A DNA stretch of 64,000 nt from JAXLQL01 sp046331625 (lineage in GTDB: Bacteria > Acidobacteriota > Terriglobia > Bryobacterales > Bryobacteraceae). Below the pieces are notes generated by a model. It saw nothing but the letters and a program-made list of their open reading frames with translations, searched no databases and was not told the DNA's origin. The DNA lies in NCBI GenBank assembly GCA_046331625.1, contig JAXLQL010000010.1, forward strand, positions 62,001 to 126,000. Reading direction: 5' to 3'. Each line of letters opens with the position of its first letter. Positions within the stretch are counted from its first letter, which is position 1. A program made the translations under genes and the position numbers. Below are positions 1 through 7,996 of the stretch, piece by piece.

Positions 1-1
1 G

Positions 2-652
2 CACCTGTTCGACGCGAAGACGCGTTTCTACGGTGGCAACGCGATCGTCGCGGGCGGGCTTCCGCTGGCTGGTGGACTGGCGCTCGCCGACAAGATGCAG
101 AATCGCGCCCGAGTCACTTGCTGCATCTTTGGCGATGGCGCCGTGGCGGAGGGCGAGTTCCACGAGACCCTGAATCTCTGCGCGCTGTGGAAACTGCCGG
201 TGTTCTTCTTGTGTGAGAACAACCTCTACGCGATGGGCACGCGGCTCGACTATACCGAGTCCGTGATGGACATCGCCTCGAAAGCCGCTGCCTACGGCAT
301 CGCGGCTGGAGCCGTGGACGGCATGGACGTGCTCGCCGTGGAGGACGCGGCACGCGCCGCGGTGGCGCAGGTGCGCGAGGGGAAGGGTCCGTACTTACTC
401 GAGTGCCGGACCTATCGTTTCCGGGCGCACTCGATGTACGATCCGGAACTCTATCGCGACAAAGCCGAAGTGGAAGAGTGGAAGAAGCGCGACCCCATTC
501 CCGCGCTCGCCGCTCGGATTTCCGGAGCCGGCCTCGAGGAGATCGAGAAGTCAGTGGCCGCGGAAGTGGAAGATGCGATCGCCTTTGCTGACGCCGCACC
601 TCTCGAACCCACGAGCGACCTCACGCGATTCGTCTATTCGGAGGTCGCATGA
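2..652 (+). CDS. pdhA: Pyruvate/2-oxoacid dehydrogenase E1 component, alpha subunit (5' truncated by window edge)
   Basis: Thiamine-diphosphate-dependent E1 alpha chain, which decarboxylates pyruvate (or a branched-chain 2-oxoacid) and passes the acyl group to the E2 lipoyl arm. The reading frame is open from base 2, so the start lies outside the window; 216 residues remain, roughly the C-terminal two thirds. The first residues read HLFDAKTRFYGGNAIVAGG, a typical E1 alpha stretch, and the ThDP/Mg motif GDGAVAEGEFHETLN follows, with EGKGPYLLECRTYRFRAHS further on. The TGA stop overlaps the ATG of the E1 beta gene by four bases, showing translational coupling. Substrate choice between pyruvate, acetoin and branched-chain acids cannot be settled from this sequence. 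Confidence 0.93.
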   Translation, partial: HLFDAKTRFYGGNAIVAGGLPLAGGLALADKMQNRARVTCCIFGDGAVAEGEFHETLNLCALWKLPVFFLCENNLYAMGTRLDYTESVMDIASKAAAYGIAAGAVDGMDVLAVEDAARAAVAQVREGKGPYLLECRTYRFRAHSMYDPELYRDKAEVEEWKKRDPIPALAARISGAGLEEIEKSVAAEVEDAIAFADAAPLEPTSDLTRFVYSEVA

Positions 653-1620
653 CTTTTCGCGACTCCATTCGTGAAGGAATCCGCCGCGCCATGCGCGACG
701 ATCCGCGCGTGTTCCTGATGGGCGAAGACGTGGGCCGCTACGGCGGCTGCTTCGCCGTCAGCAAGGGACTGCTCGCCGAGTTCGGACCCGGCCGCATCCG
801 CGACACTCCGCTTTCAGAGTCGGCATTCGTGGGAATGGGAATCGGAGCGGCGCTCGGTGGCATGCGCCCGATCGTCGAGATCATGACGGTCAACTTCAGC
901 CTGCTCGCGCTCGACCAGATCCTGAACAATGCCGCGACGCTGCTGCACATGTCCGGCGGACAATTCAATGTTCCGATCGTGATTCGCATGGCCACCGGCG
1001 GCGGACGCCAACTGGCCGCGCAGCATTCGCACAGCCTGGAAGGCTGGTACGGCCACATTCCGGGAATCCGCGTGCTGACGCCCGCCACGGTGGACGACGG
1101 CTACGGGATGATCCTGCGAGCGGTGCAAGATCCCGACCCCATTCTGATTTTCGAGAATGCCCTGCTCTACAATCGCGATGGGGAGTTGGCGGCGAACGCC
1201 GGCCCCGTGGATATCGCCAAGGCACGGATTCATCGCGAAGGCACTGACCTGACGCTGCTGACCTATGGCGGCAGTCTTTGGAAGTCGCTCGAGGCCGCCG
1301 AGCAACTCGCCGCCGAGGGAATCGCGGTGGAGGTCATTGATCTTCGAACGCTACGGCCCTTGGATGACGAGACGATCATGAGCTCCGTGTCGCGCACGCA
1401 CCGCGCGTTGATTGTGGACGAAGGCTGGCGCAGCGGCGGCATTTCGGCCGAGATCGCCGCGCGCATCATGGAACAGGCGTTCTACGAACTCGATGGTCCG
1501 GTGGCGCGGCTGTGCAGCGCCGAGGTTCCGCTCCCCTACGCGAAGCATCTGGAAGATGCGGCGATCCCGCAGACGGCCACCATCGTGGCCGCGGCGAAAG
1601 GAGTGGTGCGCCGTGGGTGA
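649..1620 (+). CDS. pdhB: Pyruvate/2-oxoacid dehydrogenase E1 component, beta subunit
   Basis: Beta chain of the alpha2beta2 E1 enzyme, 323 residues, the usual length. It starts MTFRDSIREGIRRAMRDD and continues with the family phrase VFLMGEDVGRYGG, then DTPLSESAFVGMGIGAALGG and a C-terminal transketolase domain (VEVIDLRTLRPLDDETI, followed by a conserved VDEGWRSGG segment). The ATG overlaps the E1 alpha stop, and its own end overlaps the GTG of the E2 gene by eight bases, so the three genes are one tightly coupled operon encoding one complex. No lipoamide dehydrogenase (E3) gene lies downstream; it must be supplied from elsewhere. Confidence 0.94.
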   Translation: MTFRDSIREGIRRAMRDDPRVFLMGEDVGRYGGCFAVSKGLLAEFGPGRIRDTPLSESAFVGMGIGAALGGMRPIVEIMTVNFSLLALDQILNNAATLLHMSGGQFNVPIVIRMATGGGRQLAAQHSHSLEGWYGHIPGIRVLTPATVDDGYGMILRAVQDPDPILIFENALLYNRDGELAANAGPVDIAKARIHREGTDLTLLTYGGSLWKSLEAAEQLAAEGIAVEVIDLRTLRPLDDETIMSSVSRTHRALIVDEGWRSGGISAEIAARIMEQAFYELDGPVARLCSAEVPLPYAKHLEDAAIPQTATIVAAAKGVVRRG

Positions 1621-2744
1621 GTATCGCATGCCGAGTCTCGGCGCCGACATGGAAAGCGGCGTCCTGGTGCAGTGGATGGTGAAGCCTGGGGACACGGTCA
1701 AACGCGGCGACATCATCGCGGTGATCGGCACCGACAAAGCGGATGTCGAGGCCGAGGTTTTCGAAAGCGGCGTGATCGAAGAGCTCATCGCCAAGCCTGG
1801 AGAGAAGCTGCCGGTGGGAACGGTGCTCCGCTCGTATCGCATCGGCTGGCCCCGCCGCAGGCCGCGCCGCCCAGGCGCCCGTCACGCGCGCCGAGCAGAT
1901 GCGAGCATCGCCTCTGGCTCGCAAGCTTGCGCAGGAACTCGGCGTCGATCTGGCCACGATCCACGGTACCGGACCCGAGGGCGCCATCGAGCGGCATGAC
2001 GTGGAGGCGGCCGCGGCGGCGAAAGAGGCACACCCGCCCGAGCCCGCCGCTGCTCCGGCTGCAGCGCTCGAACCGGCCGCGATCTCCGGAATGCGGCAGG
2101 CCATCGCCGCAGCCATGGCGCGCTCCAATCGCGAGATCCCGCACTATTACCTCGAGACGAGCATCGACATGAAGGCCGCGCTCGCGTGGCTCGAGAGCTC
2201 TAATGCGCGCCGTCCGCTCGTCGAACGAATCCTTCCCGCCGCTCTGCTGCTAAAGGCAGTGTCGCGTGCGCTGGAAGAAGTGCCGGAACTGAACGGCTAT
2301 TGGATCGACGCACAGCCGAAGCCGTCGAAAGCGATCCATCTCGGCGTGGCGGTGGCGCTGCGGCAAGGCGGACTCATCGTTCCCGCGATTCACGACGCCA
2401 GGCAGAAGTCGATCGAGCAGATCATGGAAAGCCTGCGCGATTGCATCGTGCGTGCCCGCGGCGGCCGGCTTCGCGCATCGGACCTCACCGATTCCACGAT
2501 CACCGTGACCAACCTCGGCGACCTCGGCGTGGAATCGGTGTACGGTGTGATCTATCCACCGCAGATCGCACTGGTTGGTTTCGGCAAGATCATCGACCGG
2601 CCGTGGGCCGTGGATGGAATGCTGGGCGTTCGCCCCATTCTGAAGGCGACCATAGCCGGTGACCACCGAGCCTCGGATGGCCGCAGCGGTGCGCGCTTCC
2701 TCGATTCTCTCGACAAGCTAATGCAGAAACCGGAGCAGCTATGA
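1613..2744 (+). pseudogene. pdhC: Dihydrolipoyllysine acyltransferase (E2), interrupted by a one-base frameshift near 1827
   Basis: E2 core of the complex. Starting at GTG 1613, the first frame encodes a full lipoyl domain (MPSLGADMESG, lipoyl-lysine site GTDKADVEAE, ending PVGTVL). The sequence then needs to shift by one base: dropping one C near 1827 gives a smooth Ala/Pro linker that runs into the second frame, which holds the peripheral-subunit-binding domain (ASPLARKLAQELGVDLATIH) and the catalytic acyltransferase domain with its active site GDHRASDGRSGARFL. Every domain is otherwise intact, so this is either a very recent mutation, an assembly error, or two separate polypeptides (a free lipoyl domain plus a catalytic part starting at ATG 1899). 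The 3' end overlaps the next gene by four bases. Confidence 0.85.
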
Positions 2745-3007
2745 CCACCAGTGACATCGAAGCTGCCGTATTCGGCGCACTGCGGAAGATCGCTCCTGAG
2801 ATTGACCCGCGAGAGATCGACCGGCAAGCCAACCTCCGCGAAGCCACCGAAATCGATTCGTTCGATTTCCTCAATTTTCTGATCGGGCTGCAGGAAAGCG
2901 CCGGCGTGGAGATTCCAGAGGCCGACTATGCACGGGTGCGAACGCTCGACTCGCTGGTGGCGTATTTGGCTGAAAGAGCCGCGGCTCCGAAGGCCCGCGC
3001 GGGCTGA
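2741..3007 (+). CDS. Acyl carrier protein-like protein associated with the 2-oxoacid dehydrogenase
   Basis: 88-residue acyl-carrier-protein-like protein. The phosphopantetheine attachment region reads EIDSFDFLNFLIGL, with Ser40 in the DS position, followed by the helix III/IV pattern EIPEADYARVRTLDSLVAYL. The ATG overlaps the E2 stop (ATGA), so it is co-translated with the dehydrogenase. A carrier protein in this position suggests that the acyl group made by the complex may be handed to a 4'-phosphopantetheine arm as well as, or in place of, coenzyme A; that is inference. It is too isolated from fatty-acid synthesis genes to be the housekeeping AcpP. Confidence 0.82.
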   Translation: MTTSDIEAAVFGALRKIAPEIDPREIDRQANLREATEIDSFDFLNFLIGLQESAGVEIPEADYARVRTLDSLVAYLAERAAAPKARAG

Positions 3008-3052
3008 GGCCTGCTTCGCGAAGGCTGATGCGCGCTGATTCTGCGCGACACG

Positions 3053-4861
3053 ATGACCATGTTCTGGCTAGCCCTATTCGCGCTGCTTCCTTCTATGGCT
3101 GGTGAGCCATTGGTGCTTGCCTATCATCGATTCGGTTCCATACGAGGAAGCACCACCGTCGATCCAGCGGTGTTCGAAGCGCAAATCGCGGCGATCCGCG
3201 CCCGCCATATTCCCATTCAGCCGCTCTCATCCGCGCTCGCCGAGAGGAAGAAGACGGCCGTGGCCATCACGGTCGACGACGGGCACGCCTCGGTCTTCAC
3301 CACACTGTTCCCGATCATCCAACGGCTCCGGGTTCCCGTCACTCTGTTCCTCTACCCATCCGCCATCTCGCGAGCCGGCTATGCACTCACCTGGAAGCAG
3401 ATCGATGCCATGCGCGCCACCGGGCTCGTCGACGTGCAATCGCACACCTTGTGGCACCCCGACTTCAACCACGAACGCTCCTCGAGGTCCGTCCGTGGCT
3501 ATGCGCGATTCGTGGAAAACCAGCTTTCCGCGTCGCGTTCGATTCTCGAGAAGCGGCTCGCGCGCCCGGTCACCGTGCTCGCGTGGCCATACGGTATCCA
3601 TGATGAGTTCCTCGAGCGCAAAGCCGAACAAGCTGGTTACGCCGCCGCCTTCACCGTGGAGCCGCGCGCGATCCACTCGGGCGACGATGCGTTTCGCCTT
3701 CCGCGATTCGTGGCGCCCAACTCCGCCGGGCCTGCGTTCGAACGCATCCTCGACGCCGCGGGCCACGTGTATGCGATCGACTCCGTATCCAAGGCGCCGA
3801 TTCCCGACGCCACTGTCACCACCGCCGGCGGCAAGGTCATGATTCGAGCTCCGGGGTACCGCCGCTTCGAAGGCGCCGTCCCTCCCGGCGCGGTCGAACT
3901 CGTGCCCATCCGCGTGAAGGCGCTGTACCTTTCCACATTCGGCATGGGCGACGCGCAACTGCGGGAGCAGGCGCTCGCGCGCATGGGCAAAGCCGGACTC
4001 AATGCTCTCGTGATCGACATCAAAGGTGATCGCGGTCTGGTGGGCTATCCGAGCAAGGTTGCTCTGGCATCCACAGCCGGTGCGCAACGCCGGATCACCA
4101 TGCCGAACCTCGCCGCCTTCGTTGCCGAACGCCGAGCCGTGGGTGATTACCTCATCGGGCGGATCGTTGTGTTCAAGGACACGTTGGTTGCCCACGCCGA
4201 GCCAGCGCTCGCCATCAAGACCAAAACCGGCGAACCATGGCTCGACCATGAAGACCTGGCCTGGACCGATCCGTTCCAACCCTCCGTGCGCGAGTACAAC
4301 ATCGCCCTTGCCGAGGAAGCTGCGCAACTCGGCTTCGACGATATCCAGTTCGACTATGTGCGGTTCCCAGACCGGCGGGATCTCGTCTACGCGAAGCCAG
4401 ACACCGCCGAGAATCGCATGAAGGCGATCGAAGAGTTCCTGCGCGAGGCTCGCAACCGTCTGGCTCCTTACAACGTCTTCGTGTCGGCCGATGTGTTCGG
4501 CTACGTATGTTGGAACACCAATGACACAGGCATCGGGCAGCAGTTGGAGCGGCTCATGCCGTTGGTCGACTACTTGTCTCCGATGCTCTATCCATCGGCG
4601 TTCCATGCGGGGATTCCCGGAATCCGCGAACCGCTCGATCATCCTCGCGAGATCGTGCAGAGATCGCTCGAGCGCGCCCGGGAACGGACCAGCGCGAATC
4701 CACTGCGGTTCCGGCCCTGGCTGCAAGCGTTTCGCGACTATGCCTTTGACCATCGCGAATTCTCCGGGCCGGAGATCGCCGAGCAGATTCGGGCCGGCGA
4801 GGAGTTCGGGGCCTCGGGTTGGATGGTGTGGAACCCGCACAACATTTATCCCGAGTTCTGA
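3053..4861 (+). CDS. Secreted polysaccharide deacetylase fused to a DUF4015 glycosidase-like domain
   Basis: 602-residue exported protein with a short hydrophobic leader (MFWLALFALLPSMA). Residues about 20-240 form a NodB-type deacetylase: the metal/catalytic motif is TVDDGHAS (D75, D76), and the zinc-binding HTLWH lies at 131-135. Residues about 285-602 match the DUF4015 putative glycosyl hydrolase barrel (KALYLSTFGMGDAQLREQAL, DIQFDYVRFPD, VSADVFGYVCW, LSPMLYPSAFH). The combination implies a cell-wall or exopolysaccharide enzyme that deacetylates and may cleave a glycan. ATG at 3053 and ATG 3059 are both possible starts. It begins 45 bases after the acyl-carrier gene and ends 12 bases before the next gene. 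Confidence 0.85.
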   Translation: MTMFWLALFALLPSMAGEPLVLAYHRFGSIRGSTTVDPAVFEAQIAAIRARHIPIQPLSSALAERKKTAVAITVDDGHASVFTTLFPIIQRLRVPVTLFLYPSAISRAGYALTWKQIDAMRATGLVDVQSHTLWHPDFNHERSSRSVRGYARFVENQLSASRSILEKRLARPVTVLAWPYGIHDEFLERKAEQAGYAAAFTVEPRAIHSGDDAFRLPRFVAPNSAGPAFERILDAAGHVYAIDSVSKAPIPDATVTTAGGKVMIRAPGYRRFEGAVPPGAVELVPIRVKALYLSTFGMGDAQLREQALARMGKAGLNALVIDIKGDRGLVGYPSKVALASTAGAQRRITMPNLAAFVAERRAVGDYLIGRIVVFKDTLVAHAEPALAIKTKTGEPWLDHEDLAWTDPFQPSVREYNIALAEEAAQLGFDDIQFDYVRFPDRRDLVYAKPDTAENRMKAIEEFLREARNRLAPYNVFVSADVFGYVCWNTNDTGIGQQLERLMPLVDYLSPMLYPSAFHAGIPGIREPLDHPREIVQRSLERARERTSANPLRFRPWLQAFRDYAFDHREFSGPEIAEQIRAGEEFGASGWMVWNPHNIYPEF

Positions 4862-4873
4862 TTCGGCAGGCCG

Positions 4874-6490
4874 TTGTCTGTTCGATACCTCGCCGGCAGC
4901 ACGGCGGACCGGTTTTGGCCGAACGATTGCTCCACTCGATTTGTGTATGAAGCACTTCTGATCGGCGGCAGCCCTTTGCCCGGAGTGCTGGGCGGAGAGC
5001 CTCTCGAGGTGAAAGAGACGCACATCTCCGTGGTCGTGTTGGGCGCCGAAAGAGTGCTGAAGCTGAAGAAGCCGGTGGACTACGGCTTCCTCGACTACAC
5101 CACGCTCGAAAAGCGAAAGGCGGCCTGCGAGGCGGAGGTTCGGCTGAACAGCCGTTTGTGCGCCCGCCTCTACCTCGGAGTGGTTCCGATTCAGTCGAGC
5201 GCAACTGCGCCCGTCTCCGACTACGGGGTGCTGATGCGGCGGCTCCCGGCGAACCGGATGCTCGACGCGCTCGTACGCAGTGGCGCGGTGACCGAGGCGA
5301 TGGTGGATCGCGTGGTGAGCAAACTGGCGGAGTTCCACCGGGCCGCCGATCGTTCCCCTGAAATCAACGCCTACGGCAGCCCGGAGACGATCGCCCGCAA
5401 CTGGGAGGAGAACTTCCGGCAGACGGAGCCGTACGTTGGCCGCACGATCGAGCCCGAGGCGTTCCACCAGATTCGCAGGTGGGTGCAGGAAAGACTCGCT
5501 GCGGATCGCCCGCTGTTCGAGCGTCGCATCGAGGAAGGGCACGTGGTGGATGGGCACGGCGATGTCCGCTGCGAGAGCATCTGCCTGGACGGCGAGGTTT
5601 GCTTCTTCGATTGCATCGAGTTCAATGAACGCTTCCGTTGCGGTGACGTCGCCGCCGAGATCGCATTCCTTGCCATGGATCTCAATTCGCTTGGCCGCCC
5701 GGACCTCGCGCACTTCGCCACCGAGCGTTACGTTCATCACTCGGGCGACGCCGGATTGTGGCGCGTGCTGCCGCTCTATCTCTGCTACCGGGCCTGGGTG
5801 CGTGGCAAGGTGATGAGCTTCCGGCTCAGCCAACAGGGCATCGCGGATGCGGACAAGACCGAGGCGCAACGCCGCGCTACGAACTTCTTCGATCTGGCTC
5901 GGCGCTATGCGGTGACGCCTGCGCCGGCGATGGTGGTGGTGTGCGGGCGCTCGGGGACCGGGAAGACGACCATCGCGCGTGGGCTGGCGCATGAATCAGG
6001 GTTCCGGCTGCTTTCGACCGATGCCGTGCGCCTGGAGTTGCTGGGTCCTGCGAAGGGGCCGTCGCGGTTCGGCGAAGGCGCCTATCGAAAGGAAGTGACC
6101 GAGCATGTCTACCGGACCCTGACCGAGCGCGCGGATACGCTGTTGGCGGAAGGCAGCGGCGCCGTGCTGGATGGCACGTTCCTGGAACAACCACAGCGTG
6201 AAGCATTAGCGGCACTGGCACGCCAGCGCGCTGTGCGGGTGAATTGGATCGAGTGCGTATTGGAACCGCAAGCCGTGAGGAATCGGCTGGCAAGCCGCGC
6301 GGCCTCCGGAGATGGGAACTCGGATGCCACCTGGCAGATCTATGCGCGGCAGCGGATGCAGGAACCCGCCGCCGGGCAGGCGTGGTGCAGGCTCGACACC
6401 GGCGCACCCGTGGCCGGCTGCGTCCGGCAGGCCAGCACTTGGCTTCGCGAGAAGGGGCGGGTATCCGGCGTGCAATTAGAAAAAGCATGA
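4874..6490 (+). CDS. Aminoglycoside phosphotransferase-like domain fused to a P-loop kinase (COG2187/COG0645 type)
   Basis: Up to 538 residues. The N-terminal part is a phosphotransferase-like fold with HISVVVLGAERVLKLKKPVDYGF and the catalytic-loop pattern VDGHGDVRCESICLDG. The C-terminal part (from about residue 350) is a small P-loop kinase with Walker A GRSGTGKTTIA. Such fusions are widespread but their substrate is unknown; calling it an antibiotic-resistance enzyme would be unsafe. The start is uncertain: TTG 4874 gives the longest frame, but GTG 4943, reading VYEALLIGGS, matches where homologues normally begin. The TGA stop overlaps the ATG of the phosphorylase remnant at 6487, so the two genes were once coupled. 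Confidence 0.8.
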   Translation: MSVRYLAGSTADRFWPNDCSTRFVYEALLIGGSPLPGVLGGEPLEVKETHISVVVLGAERVLKLKKPVDYGFLDYTTLEKRKAACEAEVRLNSRLCARLYLGVVPIQSSATAPVSDYGVLMRRLPANRMLDALVRSGAVTEAMVDRVVSKLAEFHRAADRSPEINAYGSPETIARNWEENFRQTEPYVGRTIEPEAFHQIRRWVQERLAADRPLFERRIEEGHVVDGHGDVRCESICLDGEVCFFDCIEFNERFRCGDVAAEIAFLAMDLNSLGRPDLAHFATERYVHHSGDAGLWRVLPLYLCYRAWVRGKVMSFRLSQQGIADADKTEAQRRATNFFDLARRYAVTPAPAMVVVCGRSGTGKTTIARGLAHESGFRLLSTDAVRLELLGPAKGPSRFGEGAYRKEVTEHVYRTLTERADTLLAEGSGAVLDGTFLEQPQREALAALARQRAVRVNWIECVLEPQAVRNRLASRAASGDGNSDATWQIYARQRMQEPAAGQAWCRLDTGAPVAGCVRQASTWLREKGRVSGVQLEKA

Positions 6491-6620
6491 ACGGTTCGCT
6501 CGCGCATCAGGTGGCGTACTTCTCGATGGAGATTGCGCTCGATCCTTCGATTCCCACCTATGCCGGACGTTTGGGCATCCTCGCGGCGACACGCTGCGGG
6601 CGGCCGCGGATCTCGACGTG
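6487..6620 (+). pseudogene. 5' stump of an alpha-glucan (glycogen) phosphorylase gene
   Basis: ATG 6487 overlaps the previous stop. The translation MNGSLAHQVAYFSMEIALDP then SIPTYAGRLGILA is the highly conserved N-terminus of the short-type alpha-glucan phosphorylases. Close to 6585 one base is missing: restoring a G gives AGDTLRAAADLDV, the next conserved block. After about 6620 all similarity ends, so only some 45 of several hundred codons remain. The rest was lost, apparently by a deletion joining this stump to the tail of the export operon on the other strand. Confidence 0.8.
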
Positions 6621-6654
6621 TCTCGACGCACGGCTCGGGCGGCACGCGCGAAGT

Positions 6655-6745
6655 CTTCGGGAGGGCTCGCCGCGGATGTCGTTGGACGGATGCGTCAGCG
6701 GGGTGCTCGCCCGGCGATCCCCTTCGCGACTTCCGCTTTGCGCCA
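6655..6745 (-). pseudogene. Decayed second copy of the export adaptor C-terminus
   Basis: On the minus strand this stretch carries, in three shifted frames, RKAEVAKGIA, GEH and PLTHPSNDIRGEP, matching the end of the neighbouring adaptor (LEAEVTKGIAPGEHVLVHPSNDIREG). At DNA level 6662-6742 and 6826-6905 are clearly related over about 80 bases. It is the relic of a tandem paralogue of the 6791-7993 gene, lying just downstream of it. Confidence 0.78.
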
Positions 6746-6790
6746 TCCGTGCAGCGACAACGCCTCGCGCCTAATCTTCAGCGGGCTCCA

Positions 6791-7993
6791 CTACCGTGTC
6801 GCGGTTCGGTTGGCCGCGATGCGGAGCCCCTCGCGGATGTCGTTCGACGGATGCACCAGCACATGCTCACCCGGCGCGATCCCCTTCGTGACCTCCGCTT
6901 CGAGCGCGTTTCGGCGCCCCACTTCGACCTGCCTGGCATGGGCAAATCCCCCACTGGCGACGAACGCGCCCCAACCCTCGCCCGAACGGAACAGCGCGCT
7001 TGCCGGCACCTTCAGCACATCGGAACTCTCCCAGATAGTGATGCTCACGTCGAGACTGTAACCGTCTCCCAGGCCGGTGGGGGGATCGAGGAAGTCCGCG
7101 ATGACGTTGACTCGTTGCTCTTCGATTCCGAGCGCCGAGACCTTGGTGAAGCCGAAGGGTTCCACGTTGCGCACGCGAGCTCGCAGGGTTCCAGGACCAC
7201 CCCAATTCAGCACGGTTACCGGAGCGCCGGGCTTCACCTTGACCGCATCGGTGGACAAAAGATCGGCCACGATCTCGATCTTCGCCGGATTGCTGAGAGT
7301 CAGCAGCGGCGTTCCGGCGGCGACAGCGCGTTCACTGGCTTCGAGAATCCGCAGCACGCGACACTCGATGGGCGCGCGGACGAGCGCAGCCCGGGCGTCT
7401 CCGCGCTGGCCAGCCAGTGACAGCAACCCAGCCTTGGCGCGGGCCACTTCGGCTCCAGCGGAAGTAACGCGTTGGCGCGCGGCTTCCAACTCCTGGGCAA
7501 GGGCCGTCGCTTTGCTTTGCGCCTCTTCCGCGCGTTCGCGTGGAATGTCGCCGTGCCCGGCCAAGGTCTGTGCGCGAGCCAAATCTCGCAGCGCTTGTTG
7601 GTGGGAGGTGTTGACGCGGCCAGCCTGTTGCACGGCTTCGCGCTCCAACGCTTCGAGCGATGCGATCCGGGCGCGGATCTCGGCTTCCTCGCGCGAATCG
7701 ACGGGTAGCGGCCGGACCGTGGCAATCACCGCGTCGCGGGCCACACGATCGCCTTCGTGCAGTTCGATCCGCGAGAGGATTCCGCTGACGGGCGCGGCCA
7801 AGGTGAAGCGGTCATGGGCGCGCGTTTTGCCGTCTTCGTCAATGGTGACCTGGAGCGGTCCGCGCCGGGCGATCGCGGTCTCCACCTCCACCGGCCGCGG
7901 CCGGAACGCATAGACAACCAACCCGCCGGCGGCCGCTAGCAACACGATGGCGCCACCGCGTTTGGCTATGCGAAGCACGTGCTTGCGATTCAT
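6791..7993 (-). CDS. Periplasmic adaptor (membrane fusion protein, HlyD/MacA-like) of an ABC exporter
   Basis: 400-residue adaptor with one N-terminal membrane anchor (GGAIVLLAAAGGLVVYAF). It has a biotinyl-lipoyl-like half motif (FTLAAPVSGILSRIELHEGD), a long alpha-helical hairpin rich in Ala, Glu and Arg (about residues 100-195), the second half motif (ALVRAPIECRVLRILE) and a beta-barrel region. It would bridge the inner-membrane permease to an outer-membrane channel. It is the last gene of a three-gene minus-strand operon, starting three bases after the permease stop. No TolC-like channel gene is nearby. The transported substrate cannot be told. Confidence 0.88.
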   Translation of the reverse strand: MNRKHVLRIAKRGGAIVLLAAAGGLVVYAFRPRPVEVETAIARRGPLQVTIDEDGKTRAHDRFTLAAPVSGILSRIELHEGDRVARDAVIATVRPLPVDSREEAEIRARIASLEALEREAVQQAGRVNTSHQQALRDLARAQTLAGHGDIPRERAEEAQSKATALAQELEAARQRVTSAGAEVARAKAGLLSLAGQRGDARAALVRAPIECRVLRILEASERAVAAGTPLLTLSNPAKIEIVADLLSTDAVKVKPGAPVTVLNWGGPGTLRARVRNVEPFGFTKVSALGIEEQRVNVIADFLDPPTGLGDGYSLDVSITIWESSDVLKVPASALFRSGEGWGAFVASGGFAHARQVEVGRRNALEAEVTKGIAPGEHVLVHPSNDIREGLRIAANRTATR

Positions 7994-7996
7994 GGT

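Noticed and set aside
3227..5992. A 921-codon open frame on the minus strand
   Set aside because: It runs antisense to two clearly coding plus-strand genes (deacetylase fusion and kinase-like fusion), is rich in His and Arg as expected for the complement of high-GC codons, and shows no domain.
4874..6490. Aminoglycoside resistance gene
   Set aside because: The phosphotransferase-like fold is fused to a P-loop kinase in a widespread family without shown drug activity; the name reflects fold only.
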